Positions 36,083 through 51,311 of a stretch of DNA of 64,000 nucleotides are shown here, piece by piece; positions within the stretch are counted from its first letter, which is position 1, and each line of letters opens with the position of its first letter. Made by a program: the position numbers and the translations under genes. The notes under the pieces are model-generated. The model had not been told where the DNA came from. It did no database searches and saw nothing but the letters and a program-made list of their open reading frames with translations. Location of the stretch: positions 1 to 64,000 of the forward strand of contig JAREIK010014462.1 in the NCBI GenBank assembly GCA_029783825.1, given 5' to 3'. The stretch is from Sapria himalayana. Taxonomy: Eukaryota > Streptophyta > Magnoliopsida > Malpighiales > Rafflesiaceae.

Positions 36083-37517
36083 ATCATATGCTGTGTGCCC
36101 TATGATGATATCAAAACTAAACATAGTTTATAGAAATATTAAAAAGTAATTTTACCAAAGTAATTTGACTTTATAATTTATATCATTTAATTAGTCTTGA
36201 GCATTTATTTAGAGTGTTTTTTTTTTATTATAAATAAAAAAATGAACTAAATAAAATACTGAAATTATATATTTAAGACTAATTAAATGATAAATTTTAC
36301 TTTGGTAGATTATAAAGAATCTAATTTTATAAGGAGAAATAATAAAAAAAGAAATGTTAGAAAAAAAAATTAAGTGATATAAATTAACAAAAAAAATTAA
36401 ATTAAAAAAATAATCATATAATTGACAAAAATACAAAAAAAAAAAAATAAAACACTCAATTAAGACTACCTATGAACAAGAAAAAATAGTTTCGCGCATT
36501 TCTATGTTTACAAAATATTTAAAAATAATTCTTAGCGCATAAAAAGAGAAAAAAAAAATTAGGATATAATTTGATGATGCCGCACAAATATGGGATATAA
36601 CATTATCACTTAAATTATCATAAAAGATATCCCCTTTTTTATTTAAACAAGAGTTGTGTCAACACAAGCCTCAAGCAGGGAATTCCATTTATATTTAAAA
36701 TAAAATTTGAAGCATTTCACATTTTGCAAGAGACCCAACACAATCTCAAGTTCCTTGACCACCATTAACCACATTTCTGAACCGTTTTGCAACCGGTTAG
36801 CCTGTTCCAGCACATGAGATCAGCCATGCAGGCCATACCGACCTTCTTCCTTGCCATCCATCAACCTGATCATTCCAAACATTAATACACAAATTAAAGT
36901 CCAAAGACCCCATCAACATGCATGAAATAGCCAATTGCCACTCGTGGACATTTACGTAAATTCAAACCCAACCCGACTGTCCGAGTCCACGTGATGTCAA
37001 AATATAATATCCCCAAGTCAAATCACACAAGGGTAGAATGGAAATTACAGCATCATCAAAATATCAATAAACATGAAAATATTGATACTTCAAATTTATT
37101 GTTATATCAATATATATTAGTAATAATCGGTGGACGTATTGAGTATTGACAACAATATTAATTTATGAACATTAATTAATAAAAAAAAGATAAGTATTTT
37201 AAAAAACATAAAAAAAACAAAAAAAAAAAATAAGAATATTCCTTTTAAAGTTATATTATAAGGTTAATTAAAATATATATATATGAATCATATATTTGAA
37301 TTAAAAAAAAAATCAATCAATAAAAAAAAATATCAATACTCAAATTTTATAAATTAACTTAATATAATATATAAAATATATATCAAATAAATATTTTATA
37401 TGAACATTCACTCAAATTTAAAAAAAAAACATCAATCAAATATAAATGAATAATATTCAATTAATATAATAAATAAGATATATATTAATCATTTATTATA
37501 TATGAATATTCACACTC

Positions 37518-37565
<48 letters not shown>

Positions 37566-38218
37566 CAAATATAAATTAATATTCCCACAGTATAATATAT
37601 AATATATTTAATTATATTCAATGAATATAATCGATACATATTACTGGCAATAGTCAATCAACAACATAATAGTCTGATTGGCAAATACATTTCTCGAGGT
37701 GTCTTCTAGTTGAATATGTCATACTATCAGGATCAGGATCTTATATTCTCCATTCCCAAGGCCCGTGTTGGACACATTGTTATCAAAATTATAAGATTCA
37801 CGATTTGATTCACGATTCAAAAATATATATGAATCAAAGACTGAATTACTGAGCCGCAAATCAATACAGATTAATTGGTTTAATACTGATTCTCACACTT
37901 ACAAGATCCTCAAAAAATTACAAAAATAAAAACTAAGATATCAAATATATATATACCAACTGTAGAAATTAATTAACGTGAAAAAAAATAACTTTTACCT
38001 TTGGTATTACGAATTTAACATGAAAAAATAATAAAATATCAAAAAAATCCAAAATAAAATTAAAAATATAAAAAAATATCAATTATAGAAAATAAAAATT
38101 TATTAATATAAAAATAATAATAAAGAATTCAATTCACAATTCGATTTGATTCAATTTGATTCTCGATTTACTAATCGAATATTCCAATTCTCAATTCAAA
38201 TATTTATTTAACAACTAT
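36083..38218. other. Mirror of the AT-rich 32.0-34.1 kb region
   Basis: Same content as its partner in reverse, with frequent one-base indels. A TA/CA microsatellite lies at about 37515-37565. No gene. Confidence 0.45.
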
Positions 38219-38226
38219 GGTTGGAC

Positions 38227-38645
38227 TAGAGGTGTCAAACGGGCCGGGCCGGCCCATTTTTTTTGAGCACGAGCATGCCTGGCCCGGCAGGGTTAAAAAA
38301 GTCGAGCCGGGCACGGCCCTCAGGCAAGGCGGGCTGTGTCGTGCCGTGCCAAGCCCGCTCGAGCCTGGCCTGGCCGTACGGTTTGGGTATCGTGGGACCG
38401 CGGGTCGGGTCCAATCAGACCCTACCCGCGGTCTTTTTTGTGGGAGGGGCTATCGCAGGGTCGGGCTCTAGGGACACCCGACACGGGACGAACCCGTGCT
38501 GGTGTGCCATGCCACGGGACGAACCGTGTCGGGTCAGGCACGGCACGGGCCTGGGCACGGAATTTTTCCGGGCCGGCCCGGCCCAGGCACGGCTGAACCG
38601 TGTCGTGCCTCGTGCCGGCCCGGCCCGGCCCGGTTGACACCTCTA
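38227..38645. mobile_element. Mirror copy of the nDart-like hAT element (419 bp)
   Basis: Flanked by GGTTGGAC at 38219-38226 and 38646-38653. Mirror of 31573-31993, two bases shorter overall. The hairpin at about 38397-38434 is followed by a T run. Confidence 0.9.
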
Positions 38646-38653
38646 GGTTGGAC

Positions 38654-41600
38654 ATGATCAAACTATTTCATATAGTTCTCTTATCTTATTATCTAGGTTA
38701 TACAATATTTTTACTAATCACTATATTTTAAATTTTATCTTTTCTAGTCTTATCATACATCTACCTTTGAGTCATCATCTTTATTACACTACTCTTTATA
38801 TATGAAACTTTCAATTTGTCTAACACTCATTTTCATAAAATATAGTAGGCTTATAATTATTTAATACATTTTTCTCTTTACCAAATGTATCCGATAGTAA
38901 TTTTATGAGACTAAGTTTTTAATATTAGTTGCCCACCCCTTAGGACAATAAAATCATTATTTTAAACTGGGGGGGATTTAACAACAAAAGAAACAAGTGA
39001 GTATGATTTTTAATAGAATTGATTAGAAAAATAAGATTTATACATTCGACCTCATATAATTGAAATAGGGCTAAATTGATGATTATGATGATTACATGCT
39101 TACTTTTGTGTCATTAACTAACATTGTTATCTACAAACACTATACTCCAAAAAATATCATCTCGAATTTATATTAGCAATTTATCAATAAATTGAACAAG
39201 AAGATATGAAATGAGCAAAGATTCTCGATGAAGCCCCTTGGATGAAAATATCTTTTAAATTATTTTTAGATATATCATTTATATAAAATAGTATTGGATC
39301 TTACCACATTTTAGTATGGTAAATGTTATAAAAAAATAATATAATGCACCTATCAAAGTTTTTTATAGTGCACAATAAATAAACTTTGTGTTGATAAATG
39401 TGCAACACATAAAAAAAATTATTCCATTAGTTGTGACACGATCTTAGATTTTGATGTCGCATCTTCTGAGGGCAAACATAAACTATGTGCCCCCCGCTCC
39501 TCTATCACATGCCCACTATGTCGATGCTTGCAACACATAGAAAGTGCATTGTGTGTCGCATATAAGCGTGTGTACATGTGTGTATGAAATTAGGGTTACC
39601 ATGATTCACATGTGAATATTATTGTAGAAATAGTGATTCATAGAAAGTGCACCATGGAATAGATGCATGTGAATACTGTCTAAATAACTGTGTGCATGTG
39701 TGGCTAATGTGTGCATGGTTAGAACAACTACGACAAGGGTACATTACAAGGTGGAGGGGGAGTGGTGGGCTTGTGTATTTTTTCTTTGATTTGCCTACAT
39801 TGTTGATTATAATATTTAGTTATTAGAAAGTCAAATTCCGATGAACAATATGAGTCAGGACATGGTTGTTTGGTCATGGCATGAATGACAACCTAACAAA
39901 TTAATCACTTATTGATGGGGAGAAAGAAAAAATGACTACAAAATGATTCTTATCTTTTTATTACTATAGGGTAGTAGTAATAGTACATCGAGTTGATTGC
40001 AAGCATCAATTTTTTTCATTTTGTACAACATGCAAGTTCCAAAAAGGGTTAGCAGCGTCCACACAATGATCCTAGACAATGCACATACATTGACAGTTTC
40101 ATAGCTTATTGAACTGAGACAAAATGGGATTATAAAGCATGAGTATGTTACTATTCACTTTATATAATTCACTCAGCTAGCTACACAATTCTTATAGGAT
40201 TTTTCAATTGGGAATAGCCTTCCAAAAAGAATGAGATTGGTAAGAAGCCTCTTGATATTGTATTCTTATACACACTGCCGAATGAGTTTTCAACATTTCA
40301 AAACAATAAATTTGGTGATACAAAGTTTCTCACCACACCAAATTTACTATATCAAGCAGTTTAGTTCATATGAGGCAAATTGAGAGTAACTAGAGAAACT
40401 TGTCCAGATGCGTTAAAATCATCACTAATATACTGGATCTCATAAGAACTGCAAAGTAAAATATGTTTGATTGTGATCACCACTTAAATGATTGATCAGT
40501 ATGAAAATTAATCGTATGAATCTATTCTATAATTGATAAGGGAAGATTGGAGGAAGGGTTATTCGATCTAAAGTAATCAGACATATAGAGACATTAGAGA
40601 TGAAACTCGAGAAAAATTCAGATAATTTATTACTTTTTTAGGAATTCTACCAAATTTATAAATTTTTTTTTTTTTTGCATTATATCACAATTTTTTCTAC
40701 TTTAGTTATTTTATAAAATAAAAAAAAATAAAATAAAATTAGTTAAAAAATAAGGAAAAACAATTTATTAGAGTATATGTCAGCTCATATTATACGAACA
40801 AACTAAATTTCATACATAGACACACCCTACAGAACATGATTATAGAAAAGTAGAACATATATTTAATTAAAATAATTATCACACTCCTCTTATCAGATGT
40901 TTTCATAATTTATTAAGTCGCTTGCTTTTATCTTTCTCATAGTGTATACATTCAGATCATGTATCCTACAAAAAAATTTTAGTCACATCATCCCAAAGAT
41001 AATACAAAAAGATAGATGTATTTTTAACCAGAGTTTAATAAAATTTTTATAAGTATCGACATTACCTTTTTTGAGAAGGTTAAATAAATGCGAGCCTAAG
41101 AAGAAATAAAATCCAAAAGATACATTGGACTCATTCTATTTTCTTACGTCTGGACTGCCCTTGAGAAAGTATGTGTTCACTAATAATACCTCACAAATAA
41201 AAAAATATACCAATTAGATATAAAAAATATATTTTTATATTGTGCCCTTGAGAAAGTACATATGAAGCAGATAACTAAATTTTGAGCCGCAGACTCAAGA
41301 GCATTTTTTAGATTATGAATGATATCATATGATCTAAAATAATTATCAAGAGTTGAGTTCATAAAATTTTCACAGGTAGTCATCTAATTTTATTGTACAC
41401 ATTTGTGAGACTAATTTTTTTTTTTCCAAAGGACTTCTTATGGCATGATCATCTGACTTACTAAGTATGTAGTGTAGATAATATTCTCATTATGACAGAT
41501 GAAGAGTTAAAAATTACACAATAAAAATGGGTACTTTCAGTCACAGTTTCACACAAAAAACCATATAATATATTTTTTAATGATAAAAATAACATACAAC

Positions 41601-44600
41601 AGGAGCAATTTTATTTTGTTATAAAGAAGATATGCAATTGATATTCTTGCAGAGATTGAGCTTTTGGGTTGAGCTCTACCTCTAGCAGATACTCAAATTG
41701 GCTCAAATATTAATTTCTTATTTAATGTGACTCATCATATTGACTCTATAACTTATAGTAGAATCATAGGGCAGATAAGGTATCTTATTATATTTACATC
41801 AAGTCGAATATTACAATGTCACATTTTTTGAATAAAAATCTTATTTAAAGGAAGAAAATGTTTTTTTTTTTGAGGGAGAATTTTGGGGGGAAGACATTTT
41901 TTGAGAAAATCCTAGTCATCTTCGTGATCCATATTTTAGGAAGACAAACTTGAATTCAAACTCTACATTAAAGATGTTTTGGGATCTTCCACCAAATCCT
42001 GTTCATCTACTTGCAAAATCCATCTAACTTTGTGGGAGGGATGGGCATATTTGTTGAAGTTTAGCATTATTTGTTAGTTTATTTTTACAATTTTCTTATT
42101 TCAGTACATACCAGAGCATCTAACATGTGAGTTATCCAAACTATCTATATAATTATAAAATACATGAAAAAAATTAATAATTAAAATGCTCTACTAAATA
42201 GCATACACAAATGATTTATATGAATGATAAAATAATTGAAGTATCCCACAAGTAGAAGTAGAGTGGTTCCATCAAAGCATTAAAAAAAAACTAAAACCCT
42301 CAATAGCGCTTATCAATCTAGTGCATACAAGTTAAAAATACAGAGCTTTGAAAAAACAAAGAAAAGTTGTAGCCTCTTCAAGGCCATAGTGAAGATATCA
42401 AGTGTTGCTCTACTATTTGAATATGTGTAGCAGTCATGATCTCGTCCTCAATATGATTCGTCCATGAGTAAAATATTCGATAAAAAACTAGATATCACAC
42501 TGGTTGATTGTCAGAAAAAAGAATAAAAGGAAATGATAGTAGAAACTTAATCTCCTCGAGCAAATACCACATTCAAAGTATCTTATATTTAACTATTATA
42601 TTTACCCTAAATTTTATATATGCACTGGAACCTGAAAATAACAGACTGCCGCTTACTTTTTTAGGCGAGAAGATTATCTCTAAGAAAAATATAAAATTAC
42701 ATGATAGATCTCCTCTCGATGATATTGGTGCCCAACTCAAATATGAATACTTAGCTAATTATAAATACTCATGAATCCAAAGAGGTCACGGGTCGTGTAG
42801 ACTTCTTCTCGTGCTTCGGTGTGCAAAAAAATATTAAATTTTTCCCAAAAAAAAATCCAAAAAATAACTAATTATATTGATTGCATATATTATAATTGAT
42901 TTGGTCATAATCAAATAATTAATTTTTATATAATTTTTTTTTATAAATATTAGAGTCAATTAGATGTGTCGCATTAGAAATATGTGTCCCATAAGATAGG
43001 GTAGCCCATGCACGACACGAGATATGATAGATTCAGCCATGCATGGAGAGAAGTTGCACAAGTCCTTGGCACATTTGGTGTCATGTAAGGCTAGGGTCGC
43101 AAGGCTCGCATGCTTGGCATGGCGTACAAGCCTGGCACGATGGTACGACCCAATGGGATGATATTTTTAAACAATATAGCCCTTTTTAATGGCCAATATA
43201 CTATCTCCTTTTTTTTTTTGGCGAAAAGAAAAAGTCGACAAAATAGTGCCTATCGTTGCCCTGTTGGTTAAAATTTAAAAATTTTTTTTATAAAATTTTT
43301 TGCCATCAACTTGCATCCAACAACACTATGCAAAGAATCAACAGTCATCAAATTTTTGCCATAACAAATATTTTTTAAAATAAAAACAAAATTTAATTAA
43401 TAAAAAAATTATAAATATCTCATTATTATATTTCATTTTTTAAGTTAATTAGTAACTTCTCACATCTCCTGCTCTTCTCGTTGTTCTAAAATTGATATTA
43501 TGTGACAATTTTCTTTAAAAATAATTATAATTTAAATTGAAAAAAACACTAGTGATAGTTTCATGATGAGCCATTATACTAATAAATGACAACCAAACAG
43601 AAAGATCCAAAATCAAAACTAAACTCTCTCTCATAATCTCAATCCATTTGCCTAAAAACTTTAAGATAAGTAAAATTTAATAATTTTGATATTTTTTAAC
43701 ATAATTAAAATAAAAATACTAAAATATTGAAAAAAATTCAGCAAGTACATATATATATAAAAAAATATATATACATATAAGAGTACTAGTAATATTGATT
43801 ACTTTAAAAAACATATTTATTAATACATTAAAAAATATAATGTATATATCTCTTACAAACATTAAACCCTCAATACATTAGTTTCCCATTCATGCACCCC
43901 AACAAGACAACGCATGTGATTATCCTATTGGATGTAATAAAAAAAAACTTATTTTTTATGATTTTGTGTAATTTGATTTACCCTAAAAATATTTTAAAAA
44001 AATAAAAATTATTCATTTGAAAAAAAATTTCTACAAATAATATATTGATATATTTATTTTTTATGATTAATTTGTAATCTCAGATTATCTTATCTCCTCT
44101 TTTCGCTCTTATATTGATAGCTTGCTTTGTTTGTGCCCACGTTTTTTTTAATGTATATTTAATTTTGCAGAGAACTAACTTTAGTTTGGTATCAACTATA
44201 ACATTAATACATGAGAATACAAGATGAACCATCCAAGTATATGCAGCACATATAAAGCTAAGACATATGTTGTGATTATTTTTCAAATTTATCCTACCAT
44301 AGTTTGGTTATCACATAATTAACCTAATATGCAAGTAAAAATATAAAATATTTTACCCCGCATTTGAAAACATAATAAATTCATTAAATATCTTTAAAAC
44401 AATAACAGATAATAAGAATCGTACATTACATATTTGTCAAAAGGCTTGAAAAAAAAATTTCAAATGGATATCAAATAATATTAAAATTATATCTATCTGA
44501 CAGTAGAAATATATGTTGGCCACCAACATATCATATATGACTATGTCAGTAGCAAGAATAGTAAACTTGTTATTGTTAATTCATACTAAAAAATAAAGTT

Positions 44601-46865
44601 TTCATTTTTTAAATTTTAGAAAATATTTTATGATACGATATACATCTAATCATCAAAATACAGTATCACCACTTGCATTGCCCTTGAGGGTGTATACAAC
44701 ATTAATATTATGTTTAGTATATATAAATTATAATTTCAGTGTCATGATTTTGATATGAAAACTAATATTTAAAATATTAATCATTCATTTTAATTTTTTT
44801 ATTATTTGGTTTTCTGTATAAATCTTATGATTAAAGTGAAAGAAAGAAAAAAAAAAACATATTAAAATTCATATCCATATGCATAAACCAAACAAAAAAT
44901 TAAATAATAAGATTCACAAAAAATTTATGATATTATGTGTGGTAGTTACCGCGAAGCTTAAAGTACAAACATGGATATCAGATTCAATATAATTATTTTT
45001 CCTTTTAGTTAGGAACGACCGACATGATTGTTTGTCAAATAAGGGTGAACTATCTTATTACTTAGATATCAATTACTAATTTATTTTTTCACGTAATGAT
45101 AATAAAAATATATATATTGAGCTGTTGAGAATCATACGATCCTCGTGCCCTGCCCCATTAGGGATTTTCCACCCGTGCTTCACCACACCCCATTTATCTT
45201 AGGGCAAGGCAAGAAAAGGAATTTTGCCATGGGGCTAGGTAGTACATCCTCCTTCTAGTCTAGTGTGGAGACTAGATTGGAGTGGACTCAAAGTGTCAAG
45301 TCTGATCTCTGGATTGTGGAGTCTAAAAAGTGAAAATTAAAATGTGAAGTGAAAATGTGGATTTGTGAAATCTAGATTCCCCTTCCCGAAGGCCGAAACG
45401 ACAAAAACCTTAACCAAAATCCCAATGGCTAGTTTGGCAATTCTCAAATTCCTAGACCCACTCCATTTTTATAATTTTTATTATGTTTTTAATGAGACTG
45501 TAAAAATATTATATAAATAATAATTTTTTATATAATGAAAATACAAAACAAAATGGGATCGGGTCGGGAATCATATTCCATGCCCTTGCATGAAGAAATT
45601 TTTTACCCCAGCCTCACATCACCAACTCGATAATGCGAGGAATCCCCACCCGATTCATGGTGAGTCTTTGCAGAGCAGGTCAGAGTCGAGACAAATTGTG
45701 ATGCTTTGTCTATAGGCACGAGAGGACTATTAATGATTCCAGATATAATATCTAGATTTGCATTCTTCCAATAATCAATAAAAATAAATCATTATTAGAA
45801 TACATATATATTTACACTCACTAAAATTATATTAATCTGTTATAAAAAAATATTGACAACTTTTTTAGGTACTATAGCAACCAAGAAAAATATAACAAAA
45901 AGCCCTAGATATCAATGTCTCATCAAAAAAGTGATCAAGAACAAAATAAATAAATTCAAAAATTCTAAGATACAAGTTAAATCACTTATCTGCTAAAAGT
46001 TGGATCTAAAAGAATATGTGCTAAAAAAATAAAAAAGGGCAACCAAATGATTAGGTAGATTGCAATTAAAATTTCTCTCGCAAAAAATTTTTCGAAACAA
46101 TTTTTCAAGTAATTATGTCTGAGTCATCTCAATCAAATTTCTATTTTTTATTTAGTCGCCTCATTTTATTTGAGTTTGTCAATAGAAAAATATAATATAT
46201 AATCTTATGATTCATATAATAGATTTTAAATTGATCGGCCAGATAATGTGATAAATTATCATTTTTAAAATTTTTAATATTTTTATTATATTGAATTTTT
46301 ATTATTTTGCAAAAACTCTAAAAAATAAAAATGACATATGATTCGTGACTAAAGTTACATATCCAATTATATCACGAGCAGTCTTCAATAAACATAATCA
46401 GATACCTAAATCACTTTCTAGTCATATCTCTACTATATTTTCATACTTCTGAGTGTATCAAATCAAATTAAACCTAAATCAAATCAAACTAGCGCATAGA
46501 ATATAAATCTTTGGTAAGCTTTACTAGTTTACTACTGCACCCTCACCACCAGTCAATGCCATCTCCACCGCCCAACTGGATTTCATTGTCACTACTACCA
46601 ATGGTGGCTAGGGTTTATTGAAAATAAAAAAATTATAACACACATCACAAATCTCCAACGTGCATCAATGGCCACGATCTCCACCATACTCCCCTTTACT
46701 ATGGGTGATCCCACGTGCACATCTTCCTCTATTGTATGATTTTGTCACTCTGCTTAACTGGACTATAAACAAAAAAATACTATGCAACAATTACACACTA
46801 CGCCTGCACAAATCACTGTGCAAAAAATGAAGAACAAAAACATAACAAACTTTGCTCTAATACAA
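38654..46865. other. Mirror of 23.4-31.6 kb, no gene supported
   Basis: The CATG-rich segment lies near 39480-39770, the short LTR-like segment at about 42150-42306 and the GC-rich patch at about 45110-45720. An 88-residue frame at 42508-42774 is open only because of indels relative to the left arm. Confidence 0.45.
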
Positions 46866-47019
46866 TGTAAAACTTACACAAATAAAAAAATAACAATTAA
46901 AACACTACTAAATAATACCACAAAGCCTCTTATATAAAAGACAAGATAATTGAAATATCTCACAAATGAGTTTTTCTTATCAAAACATAAAAAAGAAAAA
47001 AAAACTAAAAATCTCAACA
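46866..47019 (-). repeat. Mirror copy of the short LTR-like segment
   Basis: Exact reverse of 23218-23371 in position (sum 70237). The following microsatellite is at 47022-47064. Confidence 0.4.
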
Positions 47020-47253
47020 ATACACACACACACACACACACACACACTATATATATATATATGTATTATTGTGATTTTTCAATTTTTGAGTATTAAAGAA
47101 AACATAATAATTTTTATTCTCTCTCATTTTCTCTCTCTTTGCTTTCTTCTCTATGAAAATTTGGATCATACTTTTAAAACTCAAAATATAGTTCACTACC
47201 ACAACACTAAAATATGAAATTATGACATAAACAAGTTATCACATGTTGTGTGT

Positions 47254-49587
47254 TGATGTGAATAAAAATCTCATGTATTTGAGTTTCATTCTTGTTCTTT
47301 GATATTGAGGTATGAATATATTCATAGCATAATTTCTATGACTAAAGAAGATTAGAATAATTTGAGTCATGATCAAGTTCTTTGACACCACGACATGAAT
47401 AAATTCGTGATATTATTAATTAGTATCATGAGATATTTTGACATGTAATAAATTCATAATACAATTTGTATTATAGTGACTAATGACTTATGAATTCAAG
47501 TTATTATATATTCTTTGGTGTAACATCATAAATGAAGCTGTGACATATTATGTGTTTATCAATTTGTAACTAAAATTAGTGATTTTTGTTTGAATTTACT
47601 ATACAAACCCTTGCAAATATAAAATGAAATACGTATGATTGTGTGAGAGTAGAAAAACAATGTGTATTATTTGCATATTGAGCAAGGTATTCTAATGAAA
47701 AAAAAATTCTCTCATCTCCTCCTCTCTCCCCTCTTCCCTTCTGGTGTATGATATGAGCTTCTATTATATCTCTCCTTGTGTGATGTGTGTTTCATCTATG
47801 AATATTATGCTTATGTTTATTTTTTCCTACTTGAAAAATGAAAACCCTAAAACCCTATTCATCATTTCGATTCACATCATTTGGTATCAATCAGTTATAA
47901 GTTGATAACAAGATCTATGTGAAGAGTGAAGAGTGAAGACTAAAGATCCTATAAAGATGAGTTCACCGACAACAAGGGTTGAAGTCAACAAGTTTCTAGG
48001 GTATAATTTTTAGTAATTAAAGCTGGAGATATAACATATGCTTGTTAATAGGTATTATTAGTCCACAATTATATCTCTGAAGTCAATGATGAGCGATCAT
48101 AAATCAAAGATATCATATGTGAAAATTGTCATCTAGGACAAAATAGAACGAAGAGCACAAGGCTTGATACTACTATATTTTGCAAATGAAGTCTTGTTGA
48201 ATATTTTGGGTAATAGAACAAAAAATTTATGAAGAAAACTAAAGATGCTCTATCAAAACAAATCACTAATAAACAAACTATTCCTGAGAAATAAACGTTA
48301 TACGTTACACATGAAGAAAATTAACATCTTTTGTCTCATATTTACATGAGCTTCAGACACTAATTAGCTAGTTATAAAGTGTTGACTAATTAGAGAGCAA
48401 CAATAATTGCTCACGGAGTAAGATGTGAAAGCTTATACAAGCTGTTGGAAAGTAAATTTAAGGCTATAATTGAGTACTTTATTTCTGAGAAGAAGAAATC
48501 CAAAAAAAGACAAATTTTAGTTATGATATGAAATTATGATGTTATGACCATGAAATCATGTTATGACATAAAAGTCAATGACACATCAATGATAAAAATT
48601 TAAAAACTATCCTCAAAAAGAATAATGCAATGACTACCATATTGTACACAAGGCCTCAAATTTTGTAAAAGATGTCTATATAAAAAGAAAAAATATATAT
48701 AATTTAAATATACTACCACGAGATCAATGATAGTGCTGAATTTAATTACTAGTAATTTATTCAAAAAAATATCAAAAATATCACTTAAGAGATCAAGATA
48801 GTATGTATTGTTCATTGATGATTTCTCCCGGTATATAAGTCTGTTTCATTCAAAAGAATTATAAATTATTCAACAAATTCAAAAAATTTAAAGTACTTAT
48901 GTAAAACCAATTGAACAAAAAAAATTCCACACAAATATTATGTTTAATAAAAAATAATTTGAATGAAATTTATTGTGTTAGCTTTAATATTTAGAATTTT
49001 AAGATTTAATAAATAAATCATGATAATGTAAAAATTCTTGATGATAATAAAAATATACATCAAATTCTTATAAAACAAGTAAAAATGATTGAGGCTACCA
49101 AAATGATTGATATGCTAATAAAAAGCACAAAATAAATAAAAATTATAACTTTTATAAAAATTAGTAGGTACAAGTTTATAACATCAAGCTTAGAGAACTG
49201 AATTGTACCTATCAGAACAAGTCTATTAAGATTAAGAATGATGAATTATTTGTTCTCTCCTCAATAATAGATATTTATGAAAACGTTGAGTAGTTAGAAC
49301 CTATTACTTTTATATTCTCATTGTGGTCAACCATCACTAACCAAGTTGAAAATAAATTACTCTAGTCTAAAAAACATTTTGACTCCAGAGTGTGAATCGT
49401 GTTAATTAACAAATCTTATCATAGCTTCCTATCTTACATAGCAATTTGATTTGAGTAGATATATATTCAATCTGATACATTCAAACATATGAAATATCTA
49501 ATAAAAATATAACCAGAGTATTTTAGATATATAATCACTTTTATTGATGACTACACAAAATATACTTCATATCTCTTTCATGATAAA
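47254..49587 (+). mobile_element. Mirror copy of the degenerate copia element(s)
   Basis: The LTR is 47254-47879, the primer-binding site starts at 47882, the gag start is at 47957 and the integrase cores are at 48811-48840 and 49531-49587. Because it is on the plus strand here, it is the easier copy to read. Stops interrupt all frames. Confidence 0.75.
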
Positions 49588-51303
49588 TAGTAGTTTTTTA
49601 TTTTTCCAACTTTTTATAAATTAATAAAAAAATCAATTTAATAAAAATATTGACAAATTAAGAAGCGCCAATAAATTAAAATATATATATCAGATCAAAT
49701 TATCAAATCTCGTATAGATCATTAGATATCTAACTAAGATAGCTTGGACACTCGTATTTGAAAAAAATATTCCACGAACATTTTGAAAAATATAGCTTTA
49801 ACTATAATTTATTTTATCAATAGAGTACCCCCTTCCACCCTTTCACATCTGCCATTTTAAATCTTTCATCTTACAAAAGAACTATTTAGCTTACCTCTTT
49901 TTTTTAATTCATTTATTTTGTTAATGATCACTCTGCATGATTGAACAAATTACATCTAAGGCCTTGAGATGAACTCTCCTTTAATATAATAGTATCTAAA
50001 TAGGGTACAAATATTTTTTTACTAGAGATTATAAGTTTAATTAGTGCATATGTTATTTTTTAACTTAAGATTTTTTTTAAAGAGCCTACGAATAGTATGA
50101 ATCTAAATGTTACACTTGGATCCATTACCTTTCTTCTCTTACCAAGCATGAACCATCAGTTAATAAAGAATCACCCTCTAGATATATATATATATATATA
50201 AGCATATTGATGCTCAATATGATGTTAATCTCATAGAGACATCATATCTATAAACAAATTGAAATCATATTAAGTCTATAAAGAATACAATTTCTCATGT
50301 AGAGAGATCTCATTCAGACCAATATAATATAATAGTCTATGAATTTTCACCTGTAAAGACTCATATTGAGTCGGTAACTAAAAGGATTTAACATTAAGAC
50401 ATAGTATCTATACCACGAGAGAAATACATATCCAGCCTTCTAAGACTAGAGACAAGTCTACAAAGAAGTCAGATGACCTTGCAGTTAGTTCCTATGATTT
50501 TAATCTTCTAATCACTCTCCGAATGAATAGAGGAGTTATACTCTACACTTCATTCACATGTTTTGATGCTATCTCATATTATTTATTCTTTTATTTTTTT
50601 TTTATTTCTCTTGATAATATTAGGATACTCAATAATATTCATATAAGATATTATCTCGTATAGGATAGTATTTGGTCATGATAGTAAGACGCATGCCCTC
50701 ACTCCAATGAGACCCAAGAACTTATGGTTGCAAGATCATTAAGCTCTAAAGAGATGCATACCCTCACACATATGACATTATTTATTGTTGATTGCAGATA
50801 TGTATCCATTATGAAAACATGCCCAAACAAAAAGTTCAGCACATTAAGGCGAAACTTTACGAGAGAAATATATTCAAATATTTGATATAAACTATCAGGA
50901 CACTTGCTCTATAATAGCCAAGATAACTTCAATGTATATTTTTATTTCTCTTGTAACATTACACAATTTGATAATACACCAATAAAACATAAAGAATATA
51001 TTTATTCATGATGATCTTGAGAAGAAAATATATAAATCAGCCACTTAGCTTTGAGAAGTGTAGTTTGCATATTGAAAAACATAACATTCAACCTCAAGCA
51101 ATCACCAAGAATCTAATTTATAAAATTTTCACAAGTTATTATTACATTTAGATTACACAAATGTGTTATTAATTTTTCTTTAATCTTTCAACATGATTTT
51201 AATAGTAAAATAATTTTATTGATTATCTACATAAATGATATTTTGATTATAAAAAATAACGAGTTAGGAATCACTAAACTCAATAAGTATCTTCAGACAC
51301 ACT
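49588..51303. other. Mirror of the AT-rich 18.9-20.6 kb debris
   Basis: No gene. A TA run lies at about 50181-50201. Confidence 0.4.
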
Positions 51304-51311
51304 TTTAATCA

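Noticed and set aside
42508..42774. 88-residue frame present only in the right arm
   Set aside because: Open only because of single-base indels relative to the left arm; no recognisable motif.
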